A stretch of 64,000 nucleotides of DNA from JANQSS01 sp965249735 (lineage in GTDB: Bacteria > Bacteroidota > Bacteroidia > Chitinophagales > Saprospiraceae). Below are positions 8,564 to 16,272 of this stretch, piece by piece (positions within the stretch are counted from its first letter, which is position 1; each line of letters starts with the position of its first letter). A model generated the notes under the pieces. It had not been told where the DNA came from and made no database searches. It worked only from the letters and a program-made list of their open reading frames with translations. The stretch covers positions 620,001-684,000 of the forward strand of contig CBDFMS010000026.1 in the NCBI GenBank assembly GCA_965249735.1, read 5' to 3'. A program made the translations under genes and the position numbers.

Positions 8564-8827
8564 TTACCGGTTTCCGGCGTGTCCTTTAAAAGTACGGGTC
8601 GGTGAAAATTCACCCAGTTTATGACCCACCATATTTTCAGTGATAAAAACAGGCACAAATGTTTTCCCATTATGCACTGCAATTGTAAGTCCAACCATAT
8701 CAGGAATGATCATGGATGATCTTGACCAGGTTTTTATCACAGTCTTTTTGCGTGTGCCCTGTGCTTTTTCAATCTTCCTTAGCAGTTTATGAAAAACGTA
8801 TGGTCCTTTTTTTAATGATCTAGCCAT
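8564..8827 (-). CDS. rpsS: 30S ribosomal protein S19
   Basis: Head protein forming a complex with S13 that binds the decoding-region RNA, 87 aa. It starts MARSLKKGPYVFHKLL. The S19 signature in GKTFVPVFITENMVGHKLGEF is present and it ends TFKGHAGNR. It lies between rplB and rplV. Confidence 0.98.
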   Translation of the reverse strand: MARSLKKGPYVFHKLLRKIEKAQGTRKKTVIKTWSRSSMIIPDMVGLTIAVHNGKTFVPVFITENMVGHKLGEFSPTRTFKGHAGNR

Positions 8828-8841
8828 AATTCTTATGCGCT

Positions 8842-9663
8842 TTATTTGCGTTTAGAGATAATGAGTTTATTCGATTTCTTTTTCGTGTTTCGTGTTTTTT
8901 GACCTTTGGCCATAACACCGGTACGCGATCTTGGATGACCTCCGGAAGCTCTTCCTTCACCACCACCCATTGGGTGATCGACCGGATTCATTGCTACACC
9001 TCTCACACGTGGACGTTTGCCTTTCCATCGTTTTCGACCCGCTTTCCCCAGTACTTGTAAGGCATGATCCGGATTGGATGTATTGCCAATGACGGCTTTA
9101 CACGACATCAAGATTCGACGAACTTCACCTGAGGGCAATTTGACAACGGCATATTTTCCTTCTTTTCCCATGAGAACACCGTTGGTACCAGCACTTCTTG
9201 CCAGCACTGCACCTCTACCTGGTGTCATTTCAATGGCATGAATATCAGCTCCCAATGGAATGTCTTTCAAGAACAGCGCATTACCTATCTCCGGTGTTGC
9301 TTTTTCACCTGACATGATCGTATCACCAACTTGCAATCCTGATGGGGAAATGATATAACGTTTTTCTCCATCCTTATACACGATCAAGGCAATAAAAGCC
9401 GTCCGATTGGGATCGTATTCGATGGTCTTCACTTTGCCCGAAATTCCATCTTTGTTTCTTTTGAAATCGATGATTCGATATCTTTTTTTATGCCCTCCTC
9501 CTATTTGTCGAACGGTCATTTTGCCATCATGATTTCGGCCTCCTGATCGCTTTATTGAACCAAGCAAACTTTTTTCAGGCTGGTCAGATGTCAAAACCGA
9601 ATAATCCAGACCAACACGAAATCGTGTTCCTGGTGTTATTGGATTGTACTTTTTTACTGGCAT
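8842..9663 (-). CDS. rplB: 50S ribosomal protein L2
   Basis: Core protein required for subunit association and peptidyl-transferase assembly, 273 aa. The OB-like and SH3-like domains are followed by the conserved C-terminal segment VAMNPVDHPMGGGEGR, which includes the universally conserved His. The basic tail (TRNTKKKSNKLIISKRK) is normal. It lies between rplW and rpsS. Confidence 0.98.
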   Translation of the reverse strand: MPVKKYNPITPGTRFRVGLDYSVLTSDQPEKSLLGSIKRSGGRNHDGKMTVRQIGGGHKKRYRIIDFKRNKDGISGKVKTIEYDPNRTAFIALIVYKDGEKRYIISPSGLQVGDTIMSGEKATPEIGNALFLKDIPLGADIHAIEMTPGRGAVLARSAGTNGVLMGKEGKYAVVKLPSGEVRRILMSCKAVIGNTSNPDHALQVLGKAGRKRWKGKRPRVRGVAMNPVDHPMGGGEGRASGGHPRSRTGVMAKGQKTRNTKKKSNKLIISKRK

Positions 9664-9697
9664 TTTATTCGCTTTTACCGATTATCACTTTAAATTT

Positions 9698-9994
9698 TTA
9701 TACTTCGCCGTAAAGATCAATTGTCTCGCCATCAGCAACAGTTACAATTGCTTTTTTGAAGGCAGATTGTCGTCCTTTGATCAATCCTGTGCGTGTATTT
9801 TTCATTTTAATTTTTCCCGGCATCACCATCGTATTGACGGCCTCTACCTGGACACCATACATTCTCTCGATCTCTTTTGCGATCGTAATTTTATTTGCTT
9901 TACGAGCAACCACAAACGAAAATTGATTTCTCAATTCTGTCAATGATTCTGATTTCTCCGAAAGAATAGGTTTTATAATTATATTATTTGCCAT
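9698..9994 (-). CDS. rplW: 50S ribosomal protein L23
   Basis: Exit-tunnel protein and docking site for trigger factor and SRP, 98 aa. The product opens with IIIKPILSEKSESL and contains FVVARKANKITIAKEIERMYGVQV, the L23 signature region. It lies 12 bases after rplD and 34 bases before rplB, standard S10-cluster order. Confidence 0.96.
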   Translation of the reverse strand: MANNIIIKPILSEKSESLTELRNQFSFVVARKANKITIAKEIERMYGVQVEAVNTMVMPGKIKMKNTRTGLIKGRQSAFKKAIVTVADGETIDLYGEV

Positions 9995-10006
9995 GGCCTC
10001 AGCTAA

Positions 10007-10630
10007 TTAAAATTGTTCTTTAATTTGTTCTACAGCTCCTTCTGCCATAATAATTTTACCGGCCTTCAGTATTTCATATACATTTAGGTCAGTAGCTTTT
10101 TTTACAGCGGCTTTTTTTAAATTTCTACTAGACAAATGGAGATTTGAATCGTATTCCGGGATGACCAAAAGATGTCTTTGATTACCCACTTCGAAATTAT
10201 TCATCACATCAATAAATTGACTCGTTTTTGGAGATTCCAATGTAAAATCTTCAACTACGACGATTTTACCTTCGCCAGCCTTTTGTGAGAGTGCTACTTT
10301 GCGCGCAAGACTCTTCACCTTTTTGTTCAATTTCTGGCTGTAATCTCTAGGACGTGGTCCAAACGCACGACCTCCACCTCTGAACAATGGGCTCTTAATT
10401 GAACCTGCCCGAGCTGTACCGGTTCCCTTTTGTCTTTTAATCTTTCGTGTAGAACCTTTTATCACACCTCTTTCTCTCGTCTCATGCGTTCCCTGGCGCT
10501 GGTTTGCCAAAAATTGCTTTACGGAGAGATAGAGCAAATGATCGTTGGGTTCAACATTAAAAATTGAATCCGGTAGATCGATTGATCGACCTGTTGATTT
10601 TCCTTCTATATTAAGCACGTTAATTTCCAT
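10007..10630 (-). CDS. rplD: 50S ribosomal protein L4
   Basis: Exit-tunnel constriction protein, 207 aa; in enterobacteria it also represses its own operon. The long tunnel loop is recognisable as RGVIKGSTRKIKRQKGTGTA followed by a GxGGRAFGPRPRDY segment (about residues 55-95). The globular domain ends VEQIKEQF. It follows rplC with a 7-base gap. Confidence 0.97.
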   Translation of the reverse strand: MEINVLNIEGKSTGRSIDLPDSIFNVEPNDHLLYLSVKQFLANQRQGTHETRERGVIKGSTRKIKRQKGTGTARAGSIKSPLFRGGGRAFGPRPRDYSQKLNKKVKSLARKVALSQKAGEGKIVVVEDFTLESPKTSQFIDVMNNFEVGNQRHLLVIPEYDSNLHLSSRNLKKAAVKKATDLNVYEILKAGKIIMAEGAVEQIKEQF

Positions 10631-10637
10631 CGCACGC

Positions 10638-11258
10638 CTATTTTTCTATAATTACAAATGATCCCTTATGTCCTGGTATAGCTCCTTTGATAAGGATCAG
10701 GTTTTTCTCGGGGAATATTTTAGCTACTTCTAAATTTGTGATCTTAACACGTTTACCACCCATTCGGCCCGCCATTCGCATACCTTTGTATACGCGTGAA
10801 GGAGTAGAACCGGCACCAATAGATCCTGGAGCACGTAATCTGTTATGCTGTCCATGGGTAGCGTCACCGACACCTTTAAATCCATGTCGTTTCACAACGC
10901 CCTGGAAGCCTTTTCCTTTCGAAACGCCAATCGCACCGACAAAATCACCTTCATCGAATACTTCATCGACGGTGATGCTATCGCCCAATTGTTTATCTAT
11001 TTCAAAATCCCGAAATTCCCGAACGATTTGCTTCGGATTCGTTCCGGCTTTTTCAAAATGTTTTTGCAATTGGCGACTCGTATTTTTTTCTTTTTTAGTC
11101 CCGAAACCAAGTTGAAGAGCGTAATACCCATCAGTTGATTCGTTTTTGACTTGAGTCACCACATTGGGACCTGCTTCTACGACTGTGCAAGGAACATTCC
11201 GTCCCGCTTCATCAAAGATGCTGGTCATGCCTATTTTTTTACCAATTATTCCGTTCAC
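10638..11258 (-). CDS. rplC: 50S ribosomal protein L3
   Basis: Assembly-initiator protein near the peptidyl-transferase centre, 206 aa. It starts MNGIIGKKIGMTSIFDEAG. The central extension GDATHGQHNRLRAPGSIGA contains the Gln that is methylated in other bacteria. First gene after a 91-base gap from rpsJ, a plausible site for leader regulation of the S10 cluster. Confidence 0.98.
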   Translation of the reverse strand: MNGIIGKKIGMTSIFDEAGRNVPCTVVEAGPNVVTQVKNESTDGYYALQLGFGTKKEKNTSRQLQKHFEKAGTNPKQIVREFRDFEIDKQLGDSITVDEVFDEGDFVGAIGVSKGKGFQGVVKRHGFKGVGDATHGQHNRLRAPGSIGAGSTPSRVYKGMRMAGRMGGKRVKITNLEVAKIFPEKNLILIKGAIPGHKGSFVIIEK

Positions 11259-11287
11259 GATTGAATGAAATTTCTATAGTTATTAAT

Positions 11288-11314
11288 GCATTCTATAATT
11301 AATAAATAGAACGC
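11288..11314 (-). other. Possible leader hairpin between rpsJ and rplC
   Basis: On the minus strand GCGTTCTAT and ATAGAATGC can pair as a 9-bp stem with one G-U pair around a 9-base loop. It sits in the 91-base rpsJ-rplC gap. Read on the plus strand it is followed by six T residues, but no plus-strand transcript is expected here. It may be a leader structure or chance pairing in AT-rich DNA. Confidence 0.25.
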
Positions 11315-11349
11315 TTTTTTAATTCAAAACAAGAGAGATTATCGCCCGA

Positions 11350-11658
11350 CTAGGACAGTTTGACCTGTATGTCTACACCACTGGGAAGTTCCAGTTTAGA
11401 CAAAGCATCTACTGTCTTTTGTGTGGGCGTGTAAATCTCGATTAACCGTTTATGGGTTCGCAATTGAAACTGCTCACGAGACTTTTTATTTACATGAGGG
11501 GACCTCAAGACAGTAAATATTTCTTTCTCAGTGGGCAGCGGAATCGGACCCGTAATAACGGCTCCAGAATTTCGAACAGTCTTTACGATTTTCTCCGTTG
11601 ACTTATCGACCAGATTGTGGTCATAAGAACGAAGTTTTATCCTAATTTTCTGATTCAT
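11350..11658 (-). CDS. rpsJ: 30S ribosomal protein S10 / NusE
   Basis: Head protein of the small subunit and, with NusB, an antitermination factor. The 102 residues start MNQKIRIKLRSYDHNLVDKS and carry the signature GPIPLPTEKEIFTVLRSPHV. It follows fusA by 34 bases with no tuf gene between them, the arrangement usual in Bacteroidota. Confidence 0.98.
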   Translation of the reverse strand: MNQKIRIKLRSYDHNLVDKSTEKIVKTVRNSGAVITGPIPLPTEKEIFTVLRSPHVNKKSREQFQLRTHKRLIEIYTPTQKTVDALSKLELPSGVDIQVKLS

Positions 11659-11692
11659 ACCTCTTTATAAAATTAATTCTAAATCTATTCTA

Positions 11693-13825
11693 TTAAACTT
11701 TTACTTCTCCTTTGACTTTTTCAATCACTTCGGTAGCAATACCAGATGGTGCCGGTGCAAAATGTGAAAATTCCATTGAAGAAGATGCTCTACCTGAAGT
11801 GATAGTCCGCAGTTGCGTAACATAACCAAACATCTCAGATAAAGGAACATTTGCTTTGATAATAACAGCATTCGATTTTGATTCCTGGCCTTTCACCATT
11901 CCTCGTCTTCGGTTGAGGTCACCAATCACAGGACCGGTATATTCCTCAGGCGTTGTAACTTCCAACTTCATGATTGGCTCTAGTAAAACAGGGCCAGCAG
12001 TTTTAGCAGCCGCTTTAAATCCTTCTTTAGCCGCGAGTTCAAAAGCAATTGGCTTAGAATCCACAGCATGTGTAGATCCATCATAAACTCTCACTTTCAT
12101 ACTATCGATGGTATAACCAGCTAATACCCCGTTATCCATCATAGCGTTAAATCCTTTTACGACAGATGGCATTAATTCTCTAGGAATCGATCCTCCTACA
12201 ATACCATTAACAAACTGAAGTCTTACTTTTCCTGATTTAAAATCATCGCTTTCAAGAAACTCTTCATCAGCCGGACCCATTTCGAACTCGATATCAGCGA
12301 AAAGCCCGGATCCACCAGTTTGTTTTTTCAGTTTTTCACGATGTTTTACGGTCCTGGTCAATGCTTCTTTATAATTCACCTGAGGTGCTCCCTGATTCAC
12401 TTCTACTTTAAACTCACGTCTCAAGCGATCAACAATAATTTCAAGGTGCAATTCGCCCATTCCACTAATAACCGTCTGATTTGTGTCTTCATCATATCGC
12501 ACGCGGAAAGTTGGATCTTCTTCTGCCAGTTTAGCTAGTGCCATTCCCAGTTTTTCAAGATCTTTTTGTGTTTTAGGCTCAACCGCTAAACCGATCACAG
12601 GATCAGGGAAAGTCATACTTTCCAAAACAATTGGGTGATCCAAAGCACTTAGCGTATCACCCGTCTTAATGTCTTTAAAGCCGACAGCAGCAGCAATATC
12701 TCCAGCTTCTACTTGTTTGATCGGATTTTGCTTGTTGGAGTGCATCTGATAAATTCGTGAGATACGTTCTTTATTTCCAGATCGTGTATTGAGTATATAA
12801 GATCCTGCATCCAATACACCGGAATAAACACGGAAAAAAGCCAATCGCCCGACGAACGGGTCTGTTGCAATTTTAAATGCAAGAGCTGAAAATGGTTCTT
12901 CTACTGAAGGCTTTCGCTCAACAGGCTCATCATTTTTTGGATTAATACCCTGAACAGCATCTACATCAAGTGGAGAAGGCATAAATACACAAACGGCATC
13001 CAACAGCGCTTGTACTCCTTTATTTTTAAAGGCAGATCCACACATCATTGGAATAATGCTCATATCACAGACAGCAGCACGAATTGCAGCGCGAATTTCA
13101 TCAGCAGATATTGAGTCAGGATCCTCAAAGTATTTCTCCATGAGTGACTCATCGTACTCGGCTACTGCTTCTAATAATTTTTCTTTGTATTCATTCACAG
13201 TATCGACCAGGTCCTCAGGGATAGGGACGACTTTGTACGTCATACCCATATCATCCATATTCCAAACAACGGCTTCACTCGTTATCAGATCGACAACTCC
13301 TTCAAAATTCTCTTCAGCTCCAATAGGTACCTGCAATGGCACCGGATTCGCGCCTAACATTTCTTTTACCTGGTTGACCACTTCAAAAAAGTCCGCCCCT
13401 GATCTATCCATTTTGTTGACAAACCCAAGTCGAGGTACTTTGTAGCGATCTGCTTGTCTCCATACTGTCTCAGATTGAGGCTCTACCCCACTTACTGCAC
13501 AAAACAGAGCAACCACACCATCTAAAACACGAAGTGAACGCTCTACTTCTACTGTAAAATCGACGTGACCAGGTGTATCGATAATGTTAATCGTATATTC
13601 CTCTTCTTTCCATTCCCAACTGGTTTTGGTTGCAGCAGACGTAATCGTAATACCACGTTCCTGCTCTTGCTCCATCCAGTCCATGGTAGCCGCTCCATCG
13701 TGAACTTCACCAATTTTGTGACTCATTCCCGTATAGTATAAGACACGCTCGGTTGTAGTGGTTTTGCCGGCATCAATATGTGCGGCAATTCCTATATTTC
13801 TCGTGTATGTGAGATCCTTGGCCAT
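11693..13825 (-). CDS. fusA: Elongation factor G
   Basis: GTPase driving tRNA-mRNA translocation and ribosome recycling, 710 aa. G motifs: P-loop AAHIDAGKTT at residues 14-23, switch region RGITITSAAT, DTPGH, NKMD, and SAFKNKG. Domains II to V follow, including VKGFNAMMDNGVLAGYTIDS and the C-terminal RTITSGRASSSMEFSHFAP. It lies between rpsG and rpsJ. One full-length copy; nothing points to a specialised EF-G2. Confidence 0.98.
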   Translation of the reverse strand: MAKDLTYTRNIGIAAHIDAGKTTTTERVLYYTGMSHKIGEVHDGAATMDWMEQEQERGITITSAATKTSWEWKEEEYTINIIDTPGHVDFTVEVERSLRVLDGVVALFCAVSGVEPQSETVWRQADRYKVPRLGFVNKMDRSGADFFEVVNQVKEMLGANPVPLQVPIGAEENFEGVVDLITSEAVVWNMDDMGMTYKVVPIPEDLVDTVNEYKEKLLEAVAEYDESLMEKYFEDPDSISADEIRAAIRAAVCDMSIIPMMCGSAFKNKGVQALLDAVCVFMPSPLDVDAVQGINPKNDEPVERKPSVEEPFSALAFKIATDPFVGRLAFFRVYSGVLDAGSYILNTRSGNKERISRIYQMHSNKQNPIKQVEAGDIAAAVGFKDIKTGDTLSALDHPIVLESMTFPDPVIGLAVEPKTQKDLEKLGMALAKLAEEDPTFRVRYDEDTNQTVISGMGELHLEIIVDRLRREFKVEVNQGAPQVNYKEALTRTVKHREKLKKQTGGSGLFADIEFEMGPADEEFLESDDFKSGKVRLQFVNGIVGGSIPRELMPSVVKGFNAMMDNGVLAGYTIDSMKVRVYDGSTHAVDSKPIAFELAAKEGFKAAAKTAGPVLLEPIMKLEVTTPEEYTGPVIGDLNRRRGMVKGQESKSNAVIIKANVPLSEMFGYVTQLRTITSGRASSSMEFSHFAPAPSGIATEVIEKVKGEVKV

Positions 13826-13864
13826 TCTAACTATTCCTTTCTTTCTTGTTTTTTAATGTAGATG

Positions 13865-14332
13865 TTATACTCTAAAATGTGCGAATGCTCTATTTGATTC
13901 AGCCATTTTATGGGTATCTTCTTTTCTTTTTACAGCCGCACCTTCGCCTTTGCTGGCAGCGATTATTTCAGCTGCTAATTTTTCCACCATTCCTTTTCCT
14001 CCTCGCTTGCGTGCGAATGCAATCAACCATTTCATTCCAATAGACAATTTTCGACCGGCAGGAATTTCCGTTGGAATCTGGAATGTTGCTCCACCGATTC
14101 TACGACTACGGACTTCAACTTGTGGTGTTGTATTTCCCAATGCCTTTCTCCAAATTTCGTGTGGGTCTTCACCCGTACGTTCTTTAACAAGATCCATGGC
14201 TGAATAGAAAACATCAAAAGATATTGACTTTTTACCTTGCCACATCAGATTGTTCACGAATTGTGTTACCTGAGGATCGTTAAATCTAGGATCTGGTTCA
14301 AGTATCCTAACCTTTGGTTTTCTTTTTCTCAT
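13865..14332 (-). CDS. rpsG: 30S ribosomal protein S7
   Basis: 16S rRNA 3'-domain assembly initiator, 155 aa. It starts MRKRKPKVRILEPDPRFNDP and includes VEVRSRRIGGATFQIPTEI, the family signature. It ends KMAESNRAFAHFRV. Twelve bases separate it from rpsL. Confidence 0.98.
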   Translation of the reverse strand: MRKRKPKVRILEPDPRFNDPQVTQFVNNLMWQGKKSISFDVFYSAMDLVKERTGEDPHEIWRKALGNTTPQVEVRSRRIGGATFQIPTEIPAGRKLSIGMKWLIAFARKRGGKGMVEKLAAEIIAASKGEGAAVKRKEDTHKMAESNRAFAHFRV

Positions 14333-14344
14333 GTCTACCTGATA

Positions 14345-14716
14345 TTATTTAGGTGTTTTGGCACCGTATTTTGATCTACTTTGTTTTCTGTCACTAACTC
14401 CGGCTGTATCCAACGCCCCTCTCACAACAGTGTATCGAACTCCTGGCAAATCCTTTACCCTTCCCCCTCGAACGAGCACAATAGAGTGCTCTTGAAGATT
14501 GTGACCTTCTCCCGGTATGTAGGCGATCACTTCCAATCCATTTGTCAAGCGCACTTTGGCCACTTTTCTCAATGCTGAATTCGGTTTTTTAGGTGTGGTA
14601 GTATAGACACGGGTGCATACTCCACGCTTCTGAGGACACGAATCCAGGGCTCTGGATTTACTCGGTAGGGTAATTTGCTTCCTACCCTTTCTTACTAGTT
14701 GATTAATCGTTGGCAT
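14345..14716 (-). CDS. rpsL: 30S ribosomal protein S12
   Basis: Decoding-centre protein, 123 aa, first gene of the str operon. The segment TTPKKPNSALRKV holds the Lys associated with streptomycin sensitivity, and GGRVKDLPGVRY holds the Asp that RimO methylthiolates in other bacteria; both appear wild type. A TAnnTTTG element lies about 62 bases upstream. Confidence 0.98.
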   Translation of the reverse strand: MPTINQLVRKGRKQITLPSKSRALDSCPQKRGVCTRVYTTTPKKPNSALRKVAKVRLTNGLEVIAYIPGEGHNLQEHSIVLVRGGRVKDLPGVRYTVVRGALDTAGVSDRKQSRSKYGAKTPK

Positions 14717-14777
14717 ATAAACTGTTTATTTTCAATGGATTAAGTGGCGCGCAAACACCTCTAGCCCAAAGCGACGG

Positions 14778-14785
14778 CAAAGGTA
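14778..14785 (-). promoter_or_regulatory. Candidate -7 promoter element of the str operon
   Basis: The minus strand reads TACCTTTG, matching the Bacteroidota -7 consensus TAnnTTTG, about 62 bases before rpsL in the divergent gap. No good TTTG lies at the -33 position; the region there is A/T-rich. The longer TACCTTTGCCGTC is shared exactly with the element before rplP. Confidence 0.55.
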
Positions 14786-14861
14786 TGTTTTTTTGCATTA
14801 AAATTGTAGGGCTTATTTATTCTTTTTCTGAAATAAAATCAGGCCACAACTATTGACATTT

Positions 14862-15317
14862 ATGGAAAAGACAATCACAATACGACGTGGGGATATAAAT
14901 GACCTGGATGCAATTTACGATTTGGTCGTCGATTTGGCCATTTACGAGAGGGAACCCTCGGCTGTTACAGCAACACGGGAAGATTACCGGAGAGACTTTG
15001 AAGCTGGGATATTCCACACATTGATCATTCAACTTGATGATGATATTATTGGCATGGCACTGTACTATCATACATATTCGACATGGAAAGGCCGTATGTT
15101 ATTTCTGGAAGATTTCATCATCAAAGAAGCCTATCGTCGAAAAGGTCTGGGCGGCCAGCTATTTACCGCTTTCCTTGAAGAGGCCAAACGGCTGGATTGT
15201 GTACTCACAAAATGGCAAGTACTGGATTGGAACAAGCCAGCCATTCAATTCTATGAAAAGGTTGGTGCCGAACTTGAAAAAAACTGGTGGAACGGAAAAA
15301 TTTACATGAAGTCCTAG
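14862..15317 (+). CDS. GNAT family N-acetyltransferase
   Basis: Predicted acetyl-CoA-dependent N-acetyltransferase of 151 aa. The fold is recognisable from the N-terminal IRRGDINDLDAIYDLVVDLA, the beta4/acetyl-CoA loop FIIKEAYRRKGLGGQLF (R-x-x-G-x-G type) and the C-terminal WNKPAIQFYEKVGAE. This arrangement resembles diamine acetyltransferases of the SAT family, but the substrate cannot be fixed from sequence. I prefer the ATG at 14862 over a TTG at 14853. Divergent from rpsL; its end overlaps the stop of the next, convergent gene by four bases. Confidence 0.85.
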   Translation: MEKTITIRRGDINDLDAIYDLVVDLAIYEREPSAVTATREDYRRDFEAGIFHTLIIQLDDDIIGMALYYHTYSTWKGRMLFLEDFIIKEAYRRKGLGGQLFTAFLEEAKRLDCVLTKWQVLDWNKPAIQFYEKVGAELEKNWWNGKIYMKS

Positions 15318-16102
15318 TTCCAGATTTCTTCATCCAACCAGCGAACTGCCTCGACCAGGTACGGGACGTAGTCACATGGTTGATAGTGACCCAAGCCCGG
15401 AGCCCGCACAAATTCGACATTGCTTCCGGCCAGGTTGGTTTGATCCACCCAGTATTGAACCGTATCAATTGGAAAGAAATCATCATCTTCTCCATGTATA
15501 ACATACATAGGAGGCGTAATCGTTCGGACCGATTGATCCGGCCTGAAGACATTATATCCGCTAGCCATTGCGATTCCTGCTGAAAAAACTGCAGGTTGTG
15601 TTTCTGCATAAAACCAACTCCCATTACCGCCACTGCTATATCCCATAACCGCAATGCGTTGCTGATCAATCGGCCAATATCGTGTCGACAGATCAATCAG
15701 TATGTGTAGTTTATCCTGGTTGTCGATTGATCCCCATTCCGTATCGCCGCTGTTGGGGCTTATAATGATTGCATCCAATGCTGCTAATCCGGGTTCAACA
15801 TAGCAATCTGTCTCCAGATGAGTGGTTGGATCCCCATTATTTGCCCAATGCAGCGCCATGACCAATGGTATGTCTTGAGTCAAATCTACATCAGGAATGA
15901 TAACTCTAAAATTATAAAATATGGATTCAGTGATCTGCAAAGTCAAATCCTGAGTGCCAGCAACCAGCTCGATATCTTGAAATGCTTTTTCAATATCAGC
16001 ATAGGTAATTGTATCCGGTTCGTTGTCATCATTTGATCCACAACCAAGTGCCAATACGAGCACCAAACAAATTACTGAATAAAACCATGTCCTTGTTTTC
16101 AT
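15314..16102 (-). CDS. Lipoprotein alpha/beta hydrolase (PHB depolymerase/feruloyl esterase-like)
   Basis: Predicted surface or periplasmic esterase anchored by lipid. A signal peptide ends in the lipobox ALGC with Cys21 followed by GSNDD. The hydrolase domain has the nucleophile elbow MGYSSGGNG, a downstream acidic segment VIHGEDDDFFP that likely supplies the Asp, and a C-terminal His in GLGHYQPC. Early motifs (LVMALHWANNGDP) fit the secreted LpqC/PHB depolymerase-like group. At 262 aa it is a minimal version. It stands alone, convergent with the GNAT gene. The substrate is unknown. Confidence 0.8.
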   Translation of the reverse strand: MKTRTWFYSVICLVLVLALGCGSNDDNEPDTITYADIEKAFQDIELVAGTQDLTLQITESIFYNFRVIIPDVDLTQDIPLVMALHWANNGDPTTHLETDCYVEPGLAALDAIIISPNSGDTEWGSIDNQDKLHILIDLSTRYWPIDQQRIAVMGYSSGGNGSWFYAETQPAVFSAGIAMASGYNVFRPDQSVRTITPPMYVIHGEDDDFFPIDTVQYWVDQTNLAGSNVEFVRAPGLGHYQPCDYVPYLVEAVRWLDEEIWN

Positions 16103-16272
16103 GAAATGAAGTTTTTTGTCATGCCCTACTTGTCAAAATAGAAATACAGTTTTAAAATAGAACGATAACAAGATGATGTGTTATGCAATTAAAAACGACA
16201 AAAGTATCATAAATGCTGTTTAGTGAAGTCCTTCAGAACTATAACGTCATCCGGGATGTACGTTGAATGATA

